Shown piece after piece: positions 54,219 through 63,160 of a DNA stretch of 64,000 bases. The position numbers and the translations under genes were made by a program. The notes below the pieces were generated by a model that was given only the letters and a program-made list of their open reading frames with translations, ran no database searches and had not been told where the DNA came from. Origin of the DNA: Sedimenticola_A sp040506895 (GTDB lineage Bacteria; Pseudomonadota; Gammaproteobacteria; Chromatiales; Chromatiaceae); the NCBI GenBank assembly GCA_040506895.1, contig JBEVVY010000001.1, positions 806,001-870,000 on the forward strand. The letters run 5' to 3'. How positions within the stretch are numbered: the stretch's first letter is position 1; each line of letters opens with the position of its first letter.

Positions 54219-56111
54219 TCAGTGCGAAGTACTTGTATCATCAAACATGGTTATGAAAGATCTTTGATCTCTTATCCAATAACCAAAATCCGAGACTTTA
54301 TCTCCAGCCTTCCTAAACATGCTCGAATTGATTGTCTTTCCATATTTCTCATCAAGCATCTTTTTCACTGCACGACTTGATACCTTGGGTATACCTGTCT
54401 CTTCCAGTATTACATGAATATCATGCGCCAGTTCAACAGCCTTACTAACCCCCCTTGGTAAGTATTTTGGCTCATAGGGTACCCAACGAACTCCAGGCAT
54501 AACCCCTTTCAATATTTCCCTAAGATCAGGAATTTTGCTGTGGAATAGATAAGCCTGCATGGGCTCTGCCTTTCCCTCTACGGTGTGTCTGCAGGAGCCC
54601 CTACTGAGTGCCTGATAGATCATATGAGCCTGTTCATGCAGATGTATCCGCTCTATATCCCCTTTCTGGAAGACTGCTTCTAGGTCTCGTTTTTGCCCTA
54701 CTACCTTTGCTGCTACTTCCTGTGGTGGCAAATGAAGTACTCCGACAAATATCACATGCTTACAATGACTGTAGGAATTCAATGAGGTCTCCATTCCCCA
54801 GGTAAGAAAATTGACCAGTTTCTGCCCCTTATCATCCACTCCCTCGATATCTACTCCGTTTTCCTTGAACACCGATTTCAGCTTTTCTACTACATCGATC
54901 TTTCTGGCCTTGAACGTAAAGAGCAGCACCCCTTCATCTGGATGCTTCTCCTGAATATCAGATACGATCTGAGACACCTCAGAGGCTAAGGCATTATCAA
55001 GACCTTTACTGAACTCTCCTTCCACGAAGTACCGGCTACTTCTAGACTGAAAATGATTAATCTGAACCGAACTGTAGTCTTTCTGAAATCCAACATCCTC
55101 CATTTCTATTGTGTCATCAAGTTTCCCTATTTCTCGAATGGGGTATGAGGCATCCAGGACAACCACCTTGTCATACTCGTCAGGTATCACCACCTCATAG
55201 CGAAGGAAGGCATCATTCCCACTTGTACGGATTGCCCTGAGGAGTTCATCTGGCTGGACAAGAATCCTTTTTAGATGTTCAGCCTTGCGCACATCCCCCA
55301 CTACCTCAAGGATAGCTGCCTGTATCTCATGCTCAGTTAAATCAGGACGACCGAACCTTATAAGCCGACTATCCCCAGTTTCAAGCTCATCAAAAATGAA
55401 GTCGATACCATTATTAAGTGTAAGAACAAAAGACTGCAGCTCTTTTGCATTATTTGATAGTACTTTTCCTGCCTCCAGATACCCCTCATAGGTCAGCATC
55501 CACCCACCGATTTCATACTTGAGGCTAGCTAACTTGATACTCCACCCCTCAGATGTAATCAGACTTTCGTCCCAGATGGTTAGATCCCTTTTCTTTCCTT
55601 TATATGGCAGATGTATTCCTTCACCTTTTTGCCTCTTTATCCTCTGGTGTGTAGCTAGAAGATAGGGGCAACCATCAGCTTCTACATCCGTATTGGAAGG
55701 TTCACTTGCAGTACCTGGGTTTGGGCTTTCTCGATTAAAATTAGGATCATGCTGAAAGCTGTGAAGCAGACCGATCTTCCCTTCTCGCACCCCATACTCC
55801 ACCAGTGTCCGTTTCAATTCACAGAGTGCTTCTACCTTCTCGGCACAAACAAGCATGCTTCGTTCAAGCCCCAATTCTTCCAATGCTTGGATCAATCCGA
55901 TAATTGTTGACGTCTTACCTGTACCAGTGGGTAGTGGGACAGCGATCCTTCCACTTCTTCCAGATATTAGGAAATCGGCATAAGTGTCAGCCAGGACTAA
56001 AACACCTCTTTGATGATCATGACTCAGATGGTTGTTGTATTTATTGAGAATGCGATTGGTGTGTATAGCAATCTGATCAGCAAGTTGTACTTCTTCAGTG
56101 TATTTTCTCAT
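54219..56111 (-). CDS. SF2-type DEAD/DEAH-like helicase of the island
   Basis: 630 residues. Motif I is PLPTGTGKTSTI, motif II-like LTIWDESL (DES instead of DExH), and QALSRGSCRHT looks like motif VI. The last ~80 residues resemble a winged helix (ILEETGIPKVSSRAVKKMLDEKYG). Proteins of this shape are found beside integrases on islands and satellites, where they may serve element replication or defence. A 5' neighbour on the same strand begins 210 bp upstream. The substrate is unknown. Confidence 0.7.
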   Translation of the reverse strand: MRKYTEEVQLADQIAIHTNRILNKYNNHLSHDHQRGVLVLADTYADFLISGRSGRIAVPLPTGTGKTSTIIGLIQALEELGLERSMLVCAEKVEALCELKRTLVEYGVREGKIGLLHSFQHDPNFNRESPNPGTASEPSNTDVEADGCPYLLATHQRIKRQKGEGIHLPYKGKKRDLTIWDESLITSEGWSIKLASLKYEIGGWMLTYEGYLEAGKVLSNNAKELQSFVLTLNNGIDFIFDELETGDSRLIRFGRPDLTEHEIQAAILEVVGDVRKAEHLKRILVQPDELLRAIRTSGNDAFLRYEVVIPDEYDKVVVLDASYPIREIGKLDDTIEMEDVGFQKDYSSVQINHFQSRSSRYFVEGEFSKGLDNALASEVSQIVSDIQEKHPDEGVLLFTFKARKIDVVEKLKSVFKENGVDIEGVDDKGQKLVNFLTWGMETSLNSYSHCKHVIFVGVLHLPPQEVAAKVVGQKRDLEAVFQKGDIERIHLHEQAHMIYQALSRGSCRHTVEGKAEPMQAYLFHSKIPDLREILKGVMPGVRWVPYEPKYLPRGVSKAVELAHDIHVILEETGIPKVSSRAVKKMLDEKYGKTINSSMFRKAGDKVSDFGYWIRDQRSFITMFDDTSTSH

Positions 56112-56322
56112 TATTCATTCCTATTTATTGTTTGTTTCACCTCCTTATCAATAGGCTGAACAATAGATATTTTTGGAGTCCATTAAATAAGACAACAAAT
56201 GGGCGCTTAAAGTTCCCTTCATAACAACCATAGTTGCTGTACTAATACAAAACTGCAATCAAGGAAAATTCATTCGATATTTTTATGACTAGAATACCTG
56301 CCTAAGACAATAGCTTGAATCA

Positions 56323-57672
56323 CTACCTCATAAACACCAATATAGCCCACAATACAAAGGCTCCTGCGACAAATAAAAACGTCAAAGAAATCCCATCAGT
56401 GACTGAATTATTATTTGAATTTGCCTTTGGAGTTATTCTAACAGTCGACTGAAAATGAGCATCATTGAATTTTTCATCTTCTACAAACAACCTTCTCCCC
56501 TGCTCCTTCCACCACGTTTCAGCAGATTTTAAAATTTTATAGTTATTCTTCTTTTTAGCTCTAAGAGCCAATCTTGAGGCTGTTAATCCGTTTTTGCTCT
56601 TAACTGTTGGGTCAGCTCCTTTTGCTATTAATTCAATCAAATCATTAATTGACCCTTTCTGAGCAACTATCATTAACTTTGTTAACCCTTCACTATTTAC
56701 CTTATCAATACTAGCCGTATATGAAAGAATTGCATTTCGATCAATTTTATTCTTAATACGTTCATCAAATGATATTTCATCTTGTTCCTCATGATCAAAG
56801 CCACACTCATTCTCAAATACTTTTTTTATCCTATCCTCTAAAGGGACTCCAATTTCACTCCCGTACAACTCTCTTATCTCACCTATAAGCCCAAGAGGAA
56901 AATTATCTACGCTGCTATCAACACCATAACCATAAGGTTTATCAGTTAGTGAATTCTGAGACCTTAAAGATTCAATAGTTAGTCCAGCTGGTGCTAAGCT
57001 GCTTCTTCTTGGATGATACATATCAAAATACAGTTCTCTTTTATCCGTCTTATCAAGAGAAAATATTTCGTAACAGTCAACAGGGAATTTAGAAACGTCA
57101 GAATCAAATGACCCAATCCGATGAAAGCAATATGGAGCTCCACTGCTATTCCTTAACTTAGACAGGTATTTAATCTCTCCGATAGCACCATTTACAGGTA
57201 TAGGATTATTTACAGAACCAAACTGGCCTTTTCCATGAGGTATCTTATCTAGATCATCACCCTCTATGATCGAAGATGATAATGGCTCAGGGTATAAAGA
57301 CATGATCTCTTCAATTTGGATAGATACTGCCTCATGAATATTTTCACCACCATTTTCAGTAAAGGATCTGTAATTATGCTTTCTAATAGCCGTTTCTTTT
57401 ATTCTGCCTTCATTCGTTGGTACTCCAAAAAACATTTGGCCATAATTATCAAGTGCCTCAAATATATCTCCATGCTTTGAGGATAGTTGCAGAATCACAC
57501 CTACAGAATCATCTACTGACAATCCTTTATCTCTTAAGCTCAAAATTATTTGATAGAGAATTTGTTCGTCTGATTCACTGAAATCCTGCTGCGATAAATC
57601 CAACTCAAGACAAAACTTACTACATACAGACTCTAAATACTCTTGCTCACCAGATCTACCAAATATACCCAT
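56323..57672 (-). CDS. unknown protein with ankyrin-like repeats and C-terminal transmembrane anchor
   Basis: 449 residues. Residues ~130-225 hold a conserved-looking segment: GKGQFGSVNNPIPVNGAIGE and then VDCYEIF and YFDMYHPRRSSLAPAG. Residues ~315-375 form about two ankyrin-type repeats (NSEGLTKLMIVAQKGSINDL, SKNGLTASRLALRAKK). The last ~20 residues are one transmembrane helix (SLTFLFVAGAFVLWAILVFMR). It is the last gene of a minus-strand triplet and its function is unknown. The base composition is AT-rich like the rest of the island. Confidence 0.68.
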   Translation of the reverse strand: MGIFGRSGEQEYLESVCSKFCLELDLSQQDFSESDEQILYQIILSLRDKGLSVDDSVGVILQLSSKHGDIFEALDNYGQMFFGVPTNEGRIKETAIRKHNYRSFTENGGENIHEAVSIQIEEIMSLYPEPLSSSIIEGDDLDKIPHGKGQFGSVNNPIPVNGAIGEIKYLSKLRNSSGAPYCFHRIGSFDSDVSKFPVDCYEIFSLDKTDKRELYFDMYHPRRSSLAPAGLTIESLRSQNSLTDKPYGYGVDSSVDNFPLGLIGEIRELYGSEIGVPLEDRIKKVFENECGFDHEEQDEISFDERIKNKIDRNAILSYTASIDKVNSEGLTKLMIVAQKGSINDLIELIAKGADPTVKSKNGLTASRLALRAKKKNNYKILKSAETWWKEQGRRLFVEDEKFNDAHFQSTVRITPKANSNNNSVTDGISLTFLFVAGAFVLWAILVFMR

Positions 57673-57723
57673 GAGATCATCCTTTAATCGAATATGTCCT
57701 TATTTAATATCGATACAATAATG

Positions 57724-58035
57724 TTATCTATATTTCTTCTCTATATTAGACTTCATACCATCCGCAAACATGTTTAAATAATTACTTCTCACCTTACCTT
57801 GATTAACCCATTCGTATATAACTTCTGTTGCACTTACTACACCTTCAAAGTTAAATACTTTCCTCTTATCTAAAGAATTGAAAGTTCTTAGATACACCTT
57901 CACAGCAGCCTCATTAGGCGTGCATCCCTCTGCTTCATACTTTCTAATCAGGGTGTTCAAAACACCATCTTGAGCAAGATCAAGTGGATAATTCATGGCA
58001 GTCAATGCCCATGTTGTTCGTGAGTAAAAAAACAT
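57724..58035 (-). CDS. small unknown protein of the island triplet
   Basis: 103 residues starting MFFYSRTTWALTAMNYPLD. AGGAGGG lies 6 bp before the ATG at 58033-58035, which decides this start over two upstream ATGs. It is mostly helical, with no membrane segment and no family I recognise. It lies 46 bp downstream of the 257-residue gene and 51 bp upstream of the ankyrin-protein gene, so one transcript is likely. Confidence 0.65.
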   Translation of the reverse strand: MFFYSRTTWALTAMNYPLDLAQDGVLNTLIRKYEAEGCTPNEAAVKVYLRTFNSLDKRKVFNFEGVVSATEVIYEWVNQGKVRSNYLNMFADGMKSNIEKKYR

Positions 58036-58081
58036 AGAATCCCTCCTCATCATAAATCCACAAGACCTAGTTATCTCGGCC

Positions 58082-58855
58082 TTAACTTCTAAAATCAAGC
58101 TTGTTTAGTTTATTCGATAGCCTTCCCCAGCCACCTCTTGTAGATCTATAGAGCTTCATTTTTAAACGATTTACTGTATCACTAGTGAGACATCCAACCT
58201 GCTCTTCAGTCAACAATGAAAAATCTTCCGGGTAATAATAAATGGGATGACTGGTGTCTTCAGAAATAACTTTTATTCTCTGAACAGGATCAATATTGGA
58301 TAAAGAATTTATAATCTTCTTTCTTTCTTCTGAGATAGACTTTTGATTCTGACATTGTTCTGAATAGCGAAGCGCATTAATCCGGCGCTTTTTATCTAAT
58401 CTTTTTTTGCGAGCGATTTTCTGCTGAATTAATGAATTTTCTAAATCAGAAACAATTTGTCGATAATGATTAGCAGATGAAGCCCTTAATCTCATACTGC
58501 CAGCTGAACCGAATGGAATATATGGATTGATGGCTACTTGGAATGCCCACTCTTCTAATTCATCGTAGTGTGGGTACTTTTGTGACCTCAATACAGAAAA
58601 AAATCTATGGACTACTGAAGAACTCCCAGCCCCCCAATTCCCAAAACAATTTTCAAATAATACAAGTGCCCTAATGAGCTTATCTATCTTTTCTTCTTTC
58701 AATACAGGACATTGAGAAAGGAGATACTCTTCGACCAGATACACTTCACCAACTTTGCCTGTGTATTTTTCTTTCAGATCTGAGCAACTACCTGACTCAC
58801 AGCATTCAATAAATCCATCCACATCCATTTTTTTATCGTCGAGCGATAAGTTCAT
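58082..58855 (-). CDS. unknown protein heading the island triplet
   Basis: 257 residues. No known domain seen. An acidic N-terminal half (KYTGKVGEVYLVEEYLLSQ, FFSVLRSQKYPHYDELEEWAFQVAIN) is followed by a basic coiled coil (QQKIARKKRLDKKRRINALRYS) and an end rich in Leu/Arg. The Lys/Arg-rich centre might bind nucleic acid. First gene of the triplet, so its product may be the regulator or partner of the other two. Confidence 0.65.
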   Translation of the reverse strand: MNLSLDDKKMDVDGFIECCESGSCSDLKEKYTGKVGEVYLVEEYLLSQCPVLKEEKIDKLIRALVLFENCFGNWGAGSSSVVHRFFSVLRSQKYPHYDELEEWAFQVAINPYIPFGSAGSMRLRASSANHYRQIVSDLENSLIQQKIARKKRLDKKRRINALRYSEQCQNQKSISEERKKIINSLSNIDPVQRIKVISEDTSHPIYYYPEDFSLLTEEQVGCLTSDTVNRLKMKLYRSTRGGWGRLSNKLNKLDFRS

Positions 58856-59345
58856 GCGTCATCCAAAATAAACAAAAGCCACACGAAAATAATGGCAGAC
58901 GTTATATGGAAATACAAGAACACATGATTGACATACAGACACAAATGTGGTAGGCAATTGCCCTATAACAATAATCACCACTATGGTATATTTTTCATAG
59001 TCGTCAGAGGCTGATAAGCCCATAGGTGGCCACCGGACTACGACTCTAAATAAGTGACCAAAACGGAACCTATCATCGAAGTAGGCTGTATGTGAGCTAC
59101 TGCGTAGCCAAGTAGAGTAGATTGGGGTAAAAGCCTGTTTGCCTGAAAGGACTACGAGAACACCTTAGCCGTATTGCAGAAAAGATGCTGATTTATCGGA
59201 TCTCTACGTCGAACAACTCTCTTAAACGGAGTTTTTGGCGACTATTAGGTACAAGCGATTCACGATAAAAAGACAGTAGCTACGACCAAAAATTGGAAAT
59301 TATTTCCTAAATTACACTACTCCCCCCATATAAATCTATTGTTTG
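58856..59345. other. non-coding stretch with a compact structured element
   Basis: No ORF here is supported. AGTCGT (58999-59004) can pair with ACGACT (59040-59045), enclosing GGCT-GATA-AGCC (59009-59020) and the palindrome GGTGGCCACC (59025-59034); together they suggest a three-way junction. It is upstream of the triplet, so it could be its leader, an independent RNA or a recombination site. GGAAATTATTTCC lies at 59295-59307. Confidence 0.4.
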
Positions 59346-59372
59346 TGGCACACTCCTGGCACAGTTGGCACA
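59346..59372 (+). promoter_or_regulatory. three TGGCACA repeats near attR (putative integrase arm sites)
   Basis: TGGCACA at 59346-59352, 59357-59363 and 59366-59372, spaced 11 and 9 bp. The same seven bases occur twice near attL. Repeated heptamers on both sides are typical of integrase arm-site DNA. Confidence 0.55.
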
Positions 59373-59458
59373 CTGAAATTAATCTGAGATACTATCTTTG
59401 ATCTGGTTAAGTACCAGAAATAAACGAGGTTTTTCAGAAAGATAACTGAGGGACAATC

Positions 59459-59490
59459 AAACCACAAACGTTCTATTATGTGGTTTTTTT
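59459..59490 (+). terminator. hairpin terminator at the island's right end
   Basis: AAACCACA and TGTGGTTT arms with a 12-nt loop and a T-run up to 59490, where attR begins. It may block read-through between the island and the right flank. Confidence 0.6.
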
Positions 59491-59538
59491 GCCTTCACAC
59501 GGCAGGGGTCACTGGTTCAATCCCAGTACCGCCCACCA
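59490..59538 (+). repeat. attR: second copy of the 49-bp tRNA-Val repeat
   Basis: Identical to attL but without the 5' half of the tRNA; hence a tRNA remnant, not a second gene. Recombination between the copies would release an 11,114-bp circle. Confidence 0.92.
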
Positions 59539-59566
59539 CATTCGCCTCAAGTATCAATTATTTGAG

Positions 59567-59608
59567 AGAAACCAAAAGCCCACTGTTTAGGTGGGCTTTT
59601 TGGTTTCT
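59567..59608 (+). terminator. strong terminator, originally behind tRNA-Val
   Basis: AGAAACC-AAAAGCCCAC and GTGGGCTTTTTGGTTTCT form a long stem, 28 bp after attR. Before the island arrived it would have lain just behind the tRNA-Val 3' end. Confidence 0.7.
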
Positions 59609-59691
59609 GCAGATCAGTACATTTAAGCTGCTGCTTTTGGCACTGCTATCCATTCATCGGACACCCTCTCTATACATTACCAACACCCGAT

Positions 59692-59720
59692 AAAAAAACC
59701 CCGCCACAATGGACGGGGTT
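59692..59720 (-). terminator. terminator of the PEP-CTERM gene
   Basis: On the minus strand AACCCCG and CGGGGTT arms flank a 9-nt loop, followed by TTTTTTT. It lies 25 bp after the stop of the PEP-CTERM gene. Confidence 0.7.
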
Positions 59721-59744
59721 GGATTGTGCAATTATCAGTTTCGA

Positions 59745-60272
59745 TCAGGTTGCTCTAATCTTCCTGGCAAAGCCGATGCCTGCGAGGCCGAGGCCCATCA
59801 AAGCGAGGGTGGCGGGTTCTGGAATAGCCGGTGATAGGTATGCACCACGCATCCCTTCGCGCCATGGATTGCAATTTTCGCACTCGAGGAACCCATAGTC
59901 CCCTGTCAATCCGGTATTTTGTGAATATAGAGAAAGTGAGGCTACGGGTGTATCGAGTAAATCCAAGTCCGCAAAGCCTAAGCGGAACTGCCAATAATCA
60001 CCTTCCTGGAACGTCAATGTATCGAGGGGTGCATATGAATGACTTGTCCCCGTTGCATCGCTGTAGCTACCTGGTGAATCTGATAATACAGGTAGAATAT
60101 CTATGTTCCAGGAAATTGCCGTATTGGAGGCTTCATCCCACTCGAAACTCCCGACTGCGGTCGCGCCGTCATCAAACACAAAGTTATTGAGTTGCCAGAT
60201 AACACTTGCATTGGAAGGCAATGAAACAAACAAGATCGCAGCAGACAGCATATAGTTGACTAACTTGTTCAT
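59745..60272 (-). CDS. PEP-CTERM sorting-signal protein, exported
   Basis: 175 residues. A signal peptide (NKLVNYMLSAAILFVSLPSNA) leads to an extracytoplasmic domain, and the C-terminus has a PEP-CTERM tripartite signal: IPEPATLALMGLGLAGIGF followed by basic ARKIRAT. This is the substrate signature for an exosortase (XrtA type). Function of the exported part is unknown. The second PEP-CTERM-like protein lies 1.5 kb upstream (61807-62370), beyond the IS. Confidence 0.9.
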   Translation of the reverse strand: MNKLVNYMLSAAILFVSLPSNASVIWQLNNFVFDDGATAVGSFEWDEASNTAISWNIDILPVLSDSPGSYSDATGTSHSYAPLDTLTFQEGDYWQFRLGFADLDLLDTPVASLSLYSQNTGLTGDYGFLECENCNPWREGMRGAYLSPAIPEPATLALMGLGLAGIGFARKIRAT

Positions 60273-60469
60273 AATTCCATCCCCTTATAAGTGGATGCAC
60301 TATAATCTGATGCAATTAATACACCACAAAAATTACCCTATATATTTCAATGTTATAAGAGATTGGCATCCATCAGCATGTAAAAAAAGCTGACGCTATC
60401 CCCTACTCTTCCATCAGAATCACTATTCATTATTGTCATTGTCCCGTCCTAAAATACGTTGACGTTTTT

Positions 60470-61309
60470 TTACACAGCCAGCTGCCTCGGGCAGCTGGCT
60501 TTTTCATGCACTTGTTCAGGCGTTTGCATCCCCAGGCTCAAGTGCGGCCTGATACGGTTGTAGGCATCTATCGACTCTGCCACTAACCTGCGCAACTCTT
60601 CGAACGTCTTGCAGCGATAGATCAAAAATTCCTGCTTCAATATTCCATTTACCCGCTCTGCCAGGGCATTTTGATAACAATCATAACCATCGGTCATCGA
60701 TGGCCTAATGCCATTTTCACGCAGCGCCTGCTGGTAGGGCTCTGAGCAATACTGTATGCCACGATCTGAGTGATGAACCAGCTCTTTGTGGGTTCTTCGG
60801 CATACTACCGATTGGCGTAATGCTTTAACCGTGCTGTGCGCTTTCAGGTCATGGCTCAGCTCATAACCCATGATTTTTCGAGAGTAGGCATCTGTCACTA
60901 GCGATAAATAATGGACTCCCTGCTCACTCTCAAGATAGGTAATGTCACTGACAAAGACTTGCTCCGCTCTACATATCTCCATATCTTTCAAAAGATTAGG
61001 GTGTTTTTTCATCCAATGACGGCTGTTTGTTGTTTTGGTATAGCTGCGCCGCGCTCTTATCAGCAAGTTGTGCTGACGCAGATAATCAAATAACCCATCA
61101 CGACCGAGTTTGATTCCTAGCTCTTCAAATCGGGGCTTGAGCAAGTAATAGAGCTTGCGGGTTCCCAGCCGGGGAAGTCGCCGACGCAACTCCAGCACCA
61201 AGGCCATGACCGGCCTCAGATCCTCCTGTCTCTGGCGCTGACGCCTGATCCACTGGTAGACACTCTGGCGAGAGATCCCAAACAGCCGGCATGACCGGCT
61301 CAAACTCAC
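60470..61309 (-). CDS. IS3-family transposase OrfB
   Basis: 279 residues. DDE residues in FVSDITYLE, HHSDRGIQYC and NALAERVNGILKQEF. Starts with GTG overlapping the orfA stop by 4 bp (GTGA) with AAGGAAAG upstream, so translation by coupling rather than by an obvious slippery site. Different subgroup from the IS at 50299. Confidence 0.93.
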   Translation of the reverse strand: MSLSRSCRLFGISRQSVYQWIRRQRQRQEDLRPVMALVLELRRRLPRLGTRKLYYLLKPRFEELGIKLGRDGLFDYLRQHNLLIRARRSYTKTTNSRHWMKKHPNLLKDMEICRAEQVFVSDITYLESEQGVHYLSLVTDAYSRKIMGYELSHDLKAHSTVKALRQSVVCRRTHKELVHHSDRGIQYCSEPYQQALRENGIRPSMTDGYDCYQNALAERVNGILKQEFLIYRCKTFEELRRLVAESIDAYNRIRPHLSLGMQTPEQVHEKASCPRQLAV

Positions 61310-61698
61310 CTTTCCTTCAGCTTGGGCTTTTCTCGCAGTTTGGATAAGTACTTTTTTCTCAGAGAGGCTCCGTACTGCTGATCCATAAGGTCAATCATCC
61401 CATTGAGAATCCAGTTTTTCGCCCGCTCATCCTCGAGTTCCCGCTCCAGGCGTTTGATCTTCTCAGCGGGGGTCTCTGTTGCTTTTGCCATAGGCAGCTC
61501 TCTTGGGGGGGACCAATCTAGTTTTCCATGCTTACGCAGCCACACCAATACGGTGCTTCGACCTTGGATACCATATAGCTTCTGGGCCTGCTTGTAGCTC
61601 ATCTCGCCTTTTTCAACGCGATCAACAACCGACAATTTAAAGCCTAGCGGATAATCACGCTGGGTGCGCTTTCTTCTTGAGGGGGATTGCTTGTCCAT
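61306..61698 (-). CDS. IS3-family transposase OrfA
   Basis: 130 residues. Helix-turn-helix YPLGFKLSVVDRVEKGEMSYKQAQKLYGIQGRSTVLVWLRKHGK, then a coiled coil (PAEKIKRLERELEDERAKN). ATG 61696-61698 was chosen: the open frame's earlier start lies across the IS end, and GAGG sits 8 bp upstream. Confidence 0.9.
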   Translation of the reverse strand: MDKQSPSRRKRTQRDYPLGFKLSVVDRVEKGEMSYKQAQKLYGIQGRSTVLVWLRKHGKLDWSPPRELPMAKATETPAEKIKRLERELEDERAKNWILNGMIDLMDQQYGASLRKKYLSKLREKPKLKER

Positions 61699-61750
61699 CA
61701 ATAAGTCCTCTGGTTGTAAACTTATTTCAGGACGGGACACATTGAAATAA

Positions 61751-61780
61751 AAAAAGCCATCTCGAATGAGATGGCTTTTT
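61751..61780 (-). terminator. terminator of the second PEP-CTERM gene
   Basis: Arms AAAAAGCCATCTC (61751-61763) and its exact complement (61768-61780) with a GAAT loop; the T-run continues into the CAT-flanked IS edge. It ends 26 bp after the 61807 stop. Confidence 0.75.
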
Positions 61781-61806
61781 CTGTCTGATATGGATTGCGC
61801 TATATA

Positions 61807-62370
61807 TCAGGCTTTTCTACGTCTTCTGCCTGCTACCATGCCGAGAACACCAATTCCCAGAAGAGCCAGCGTCATCGGGGCAGGAACAGTTACAGGACCT
61901 TGAGGCGGAGTGCCCAAGGTGATCTGGTAGTTGTAGCTGTTGGCTGGACCACTGAGAAATGACCAGACTTCAACAGTGTAATCACCGGTATTCGGAGCCA
62001 CCCAGTTTACGATCTGCGGATCACTATATGGGCCTTCGTAACCGGGAAATTCGGCGATATTATCGTCAGCACCCGTCAGGCTTGAGCCCAAAGTATCCGA
62101 ATCGCTGTGAGTACCGGCATAGATGTAAAATGCCGGATCAAGAGCGGCAGTCAACCGGTTGACAGTCAAGGTGATCAGATCACCAACCGTGGCACTGAAG
62201 CTCCAGTAATCATTGGTTGTAGGACCATTGGGTTCCGAGATGGAACCGGTTTCGGTGACATCCTGGGTTAAGGCACCTTCGTATGAGATCGGCACAGCTG
62301 ATGCCATACCCGACAGAGAGAGCAGGCCCACCAGGGCAAATGAGGAAAATAATTTTTTTGTAGAAATCAT
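61807..62370 (-). CDS. exported protein with pre-peptidase-like domain and PEP-CTERM-type C-terminus
   Basis: 187 residues. Signal peptide (KLFSSFALVGLLSLSGMASA), then a beta-rich region like a bacterial pre-peptidase C-terminal domain (NDYWSFSATVGDLITLTVNR; VNWVAPNTGDYTVEVWSF). The end VPAPMTLALLGIGVLGMVAGRRRRKA has the hydrophobic and Arg-rich parts of PEP-CTERM but with Val-Pro-Ala-Pro in place of Pro-Glu-Pro. It is probably sorted by the same exosortase, though this motif variant makes that less certain. Confidence 0.87.
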   Translation of the reverse strand: MISTKKLFSSFALVGLLSLSGMASAVPISYEGALTQDVTETGSISEPNGPTTNDYWSFSATVGDLITLTVNRLTAALDPAFYIYAGTHSDSDTLGSSLTGADDNIAEFPGYEGPYSDPQIVNWVAPNTGDYTVEVWSFLSGPANSYNYQITLGTPPQGPVTVPAPMTLALLGIGVLGMVAGRRRRKA

Positions 62371-62734
62371 AATCTAAATCCTTGTCCAAATTTTCGCTGC
62401 TGTCCATTCACAACCTTCAAACAAGATGAAGACCATTTGTCTGCAGTCAGATCCCATACAGCACTATTCATGCCACCCCAATAAAAACAAAGAGTTACGA
62501 ACACCAATTCGAATGAGGTGTTAAATTAACTGACACCTGATCCCTGGCGATTTCAACTGCCTGGTAATAGATAGGAATGGCGATAATGATCAGGGTGTAA
62601 ATTCCCTGATTTAGCCAATCCAATACAAGCCACTCATGCCCGCTGGTTGCATCAGCATAATCTGATTAATCTCTTTGGGACTTTACAAAATATCTATTTT
62701 TTCAGGTGTAGCCAGAAGAAGGATGGCAATGAGA
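62371..62734. other. intergenic stretch without a supported gene
   Basis: No frame with coding character or clear hairpin; it should contain the promoter of the second PEP-CTERM gene. The 127-codon minus frame at 62694-63077 overlaps the RRM-like gene and is judged spurious. Confidence 0.4.
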
Positions 62735-63160
62735 TCAGGCTCGCCCTGCTTCCACTGGCCCTGAAATGGAGACCGGTTCTATGTTCATATGGCTTCTGCG
62801 CCTGTTCCCGCGACGCATGTCTGTGACCGAACCTGTCTCTGTATTGAGGCGGTCCTTTCTGCGGTCTCGCAATGCTGAGCGGTGATAGAACTTGCGGACC
62901 TCGACGGGCACACCATTGAGCGGCGTACGATTCAGTTTTTTGATCAGAGCCTGGGCGGACGTTGCCGGTTCGATATCGACCACGCCGTGGTATTCGACGG
63001 ACTCGGTCTTTGGATTGGTGAACCTGAGAATAGTCGAAGCGGTGATATTGCCACGTCTGCCGAAGAAACGGTCCCACATGGAACCCATTCCCCTATCGAC
63101 AAAGTGCCTCAGATCACCGTTTGTTACCGAAGCCGGTACCATGCGGATAAATACTAACAT
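62735..63160 (-). CDS. small RRM-like RNA-binding protein
   Basis: 141 residues. MLVFIRMVPASVTNGDLRHFV resembles the first strand and helix of an RNA-recognition motif, and EYHGVVDIEPATSAQALIKKL followed by NGVPVEVRKF resembles its later strands. The tail is Arg-rich. I cannot name a family; binding to RNA is an inference. GGAGATGA directly precedes the ATG at 63158-63160. Confidence 0.6.
   Translation of the reverse strand: MLVFIRMVPASVTNGDLRHFVDRGMGSMWDRFFGRRGNITASTILRFTNPKTESVEYHGVVDIEPATSAQALIKKLNRTPLNGVPVEVRKFYHRSALRDRRKDRLNTETGSVTDMRRGNRRRSHMNIEPVSISGPVEAGRA

Larger units (their letters stand above)
60440..61739 (-). mobile_element. IS3-family insertion sequence with 3-bp target duplication
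   Basis: 1300 bp. Terminal repeats start TGTCCCGTCCTAAAATA at 60440 and end with its near-complement at 61739. CAT occurs on both sides (60437-60439 and 61740-61742), a 3-bp duplication typical of IS3 elements. It lies between two PEP-CTERM genes and does not interrupt a CDS. Confidence 0.9.

Noticed and set aside
59490..59538. Second tRNA-Val gene
   Set aside because: Only the 3' 49 bases are present; acceptor 5' strand and D-arm are missing.
59478..59693. 71-codon plus frame over attR
   Set aside because: Begins in the terminator T-run and crosses the tRNA remnant and a strong terminator; not a gene.
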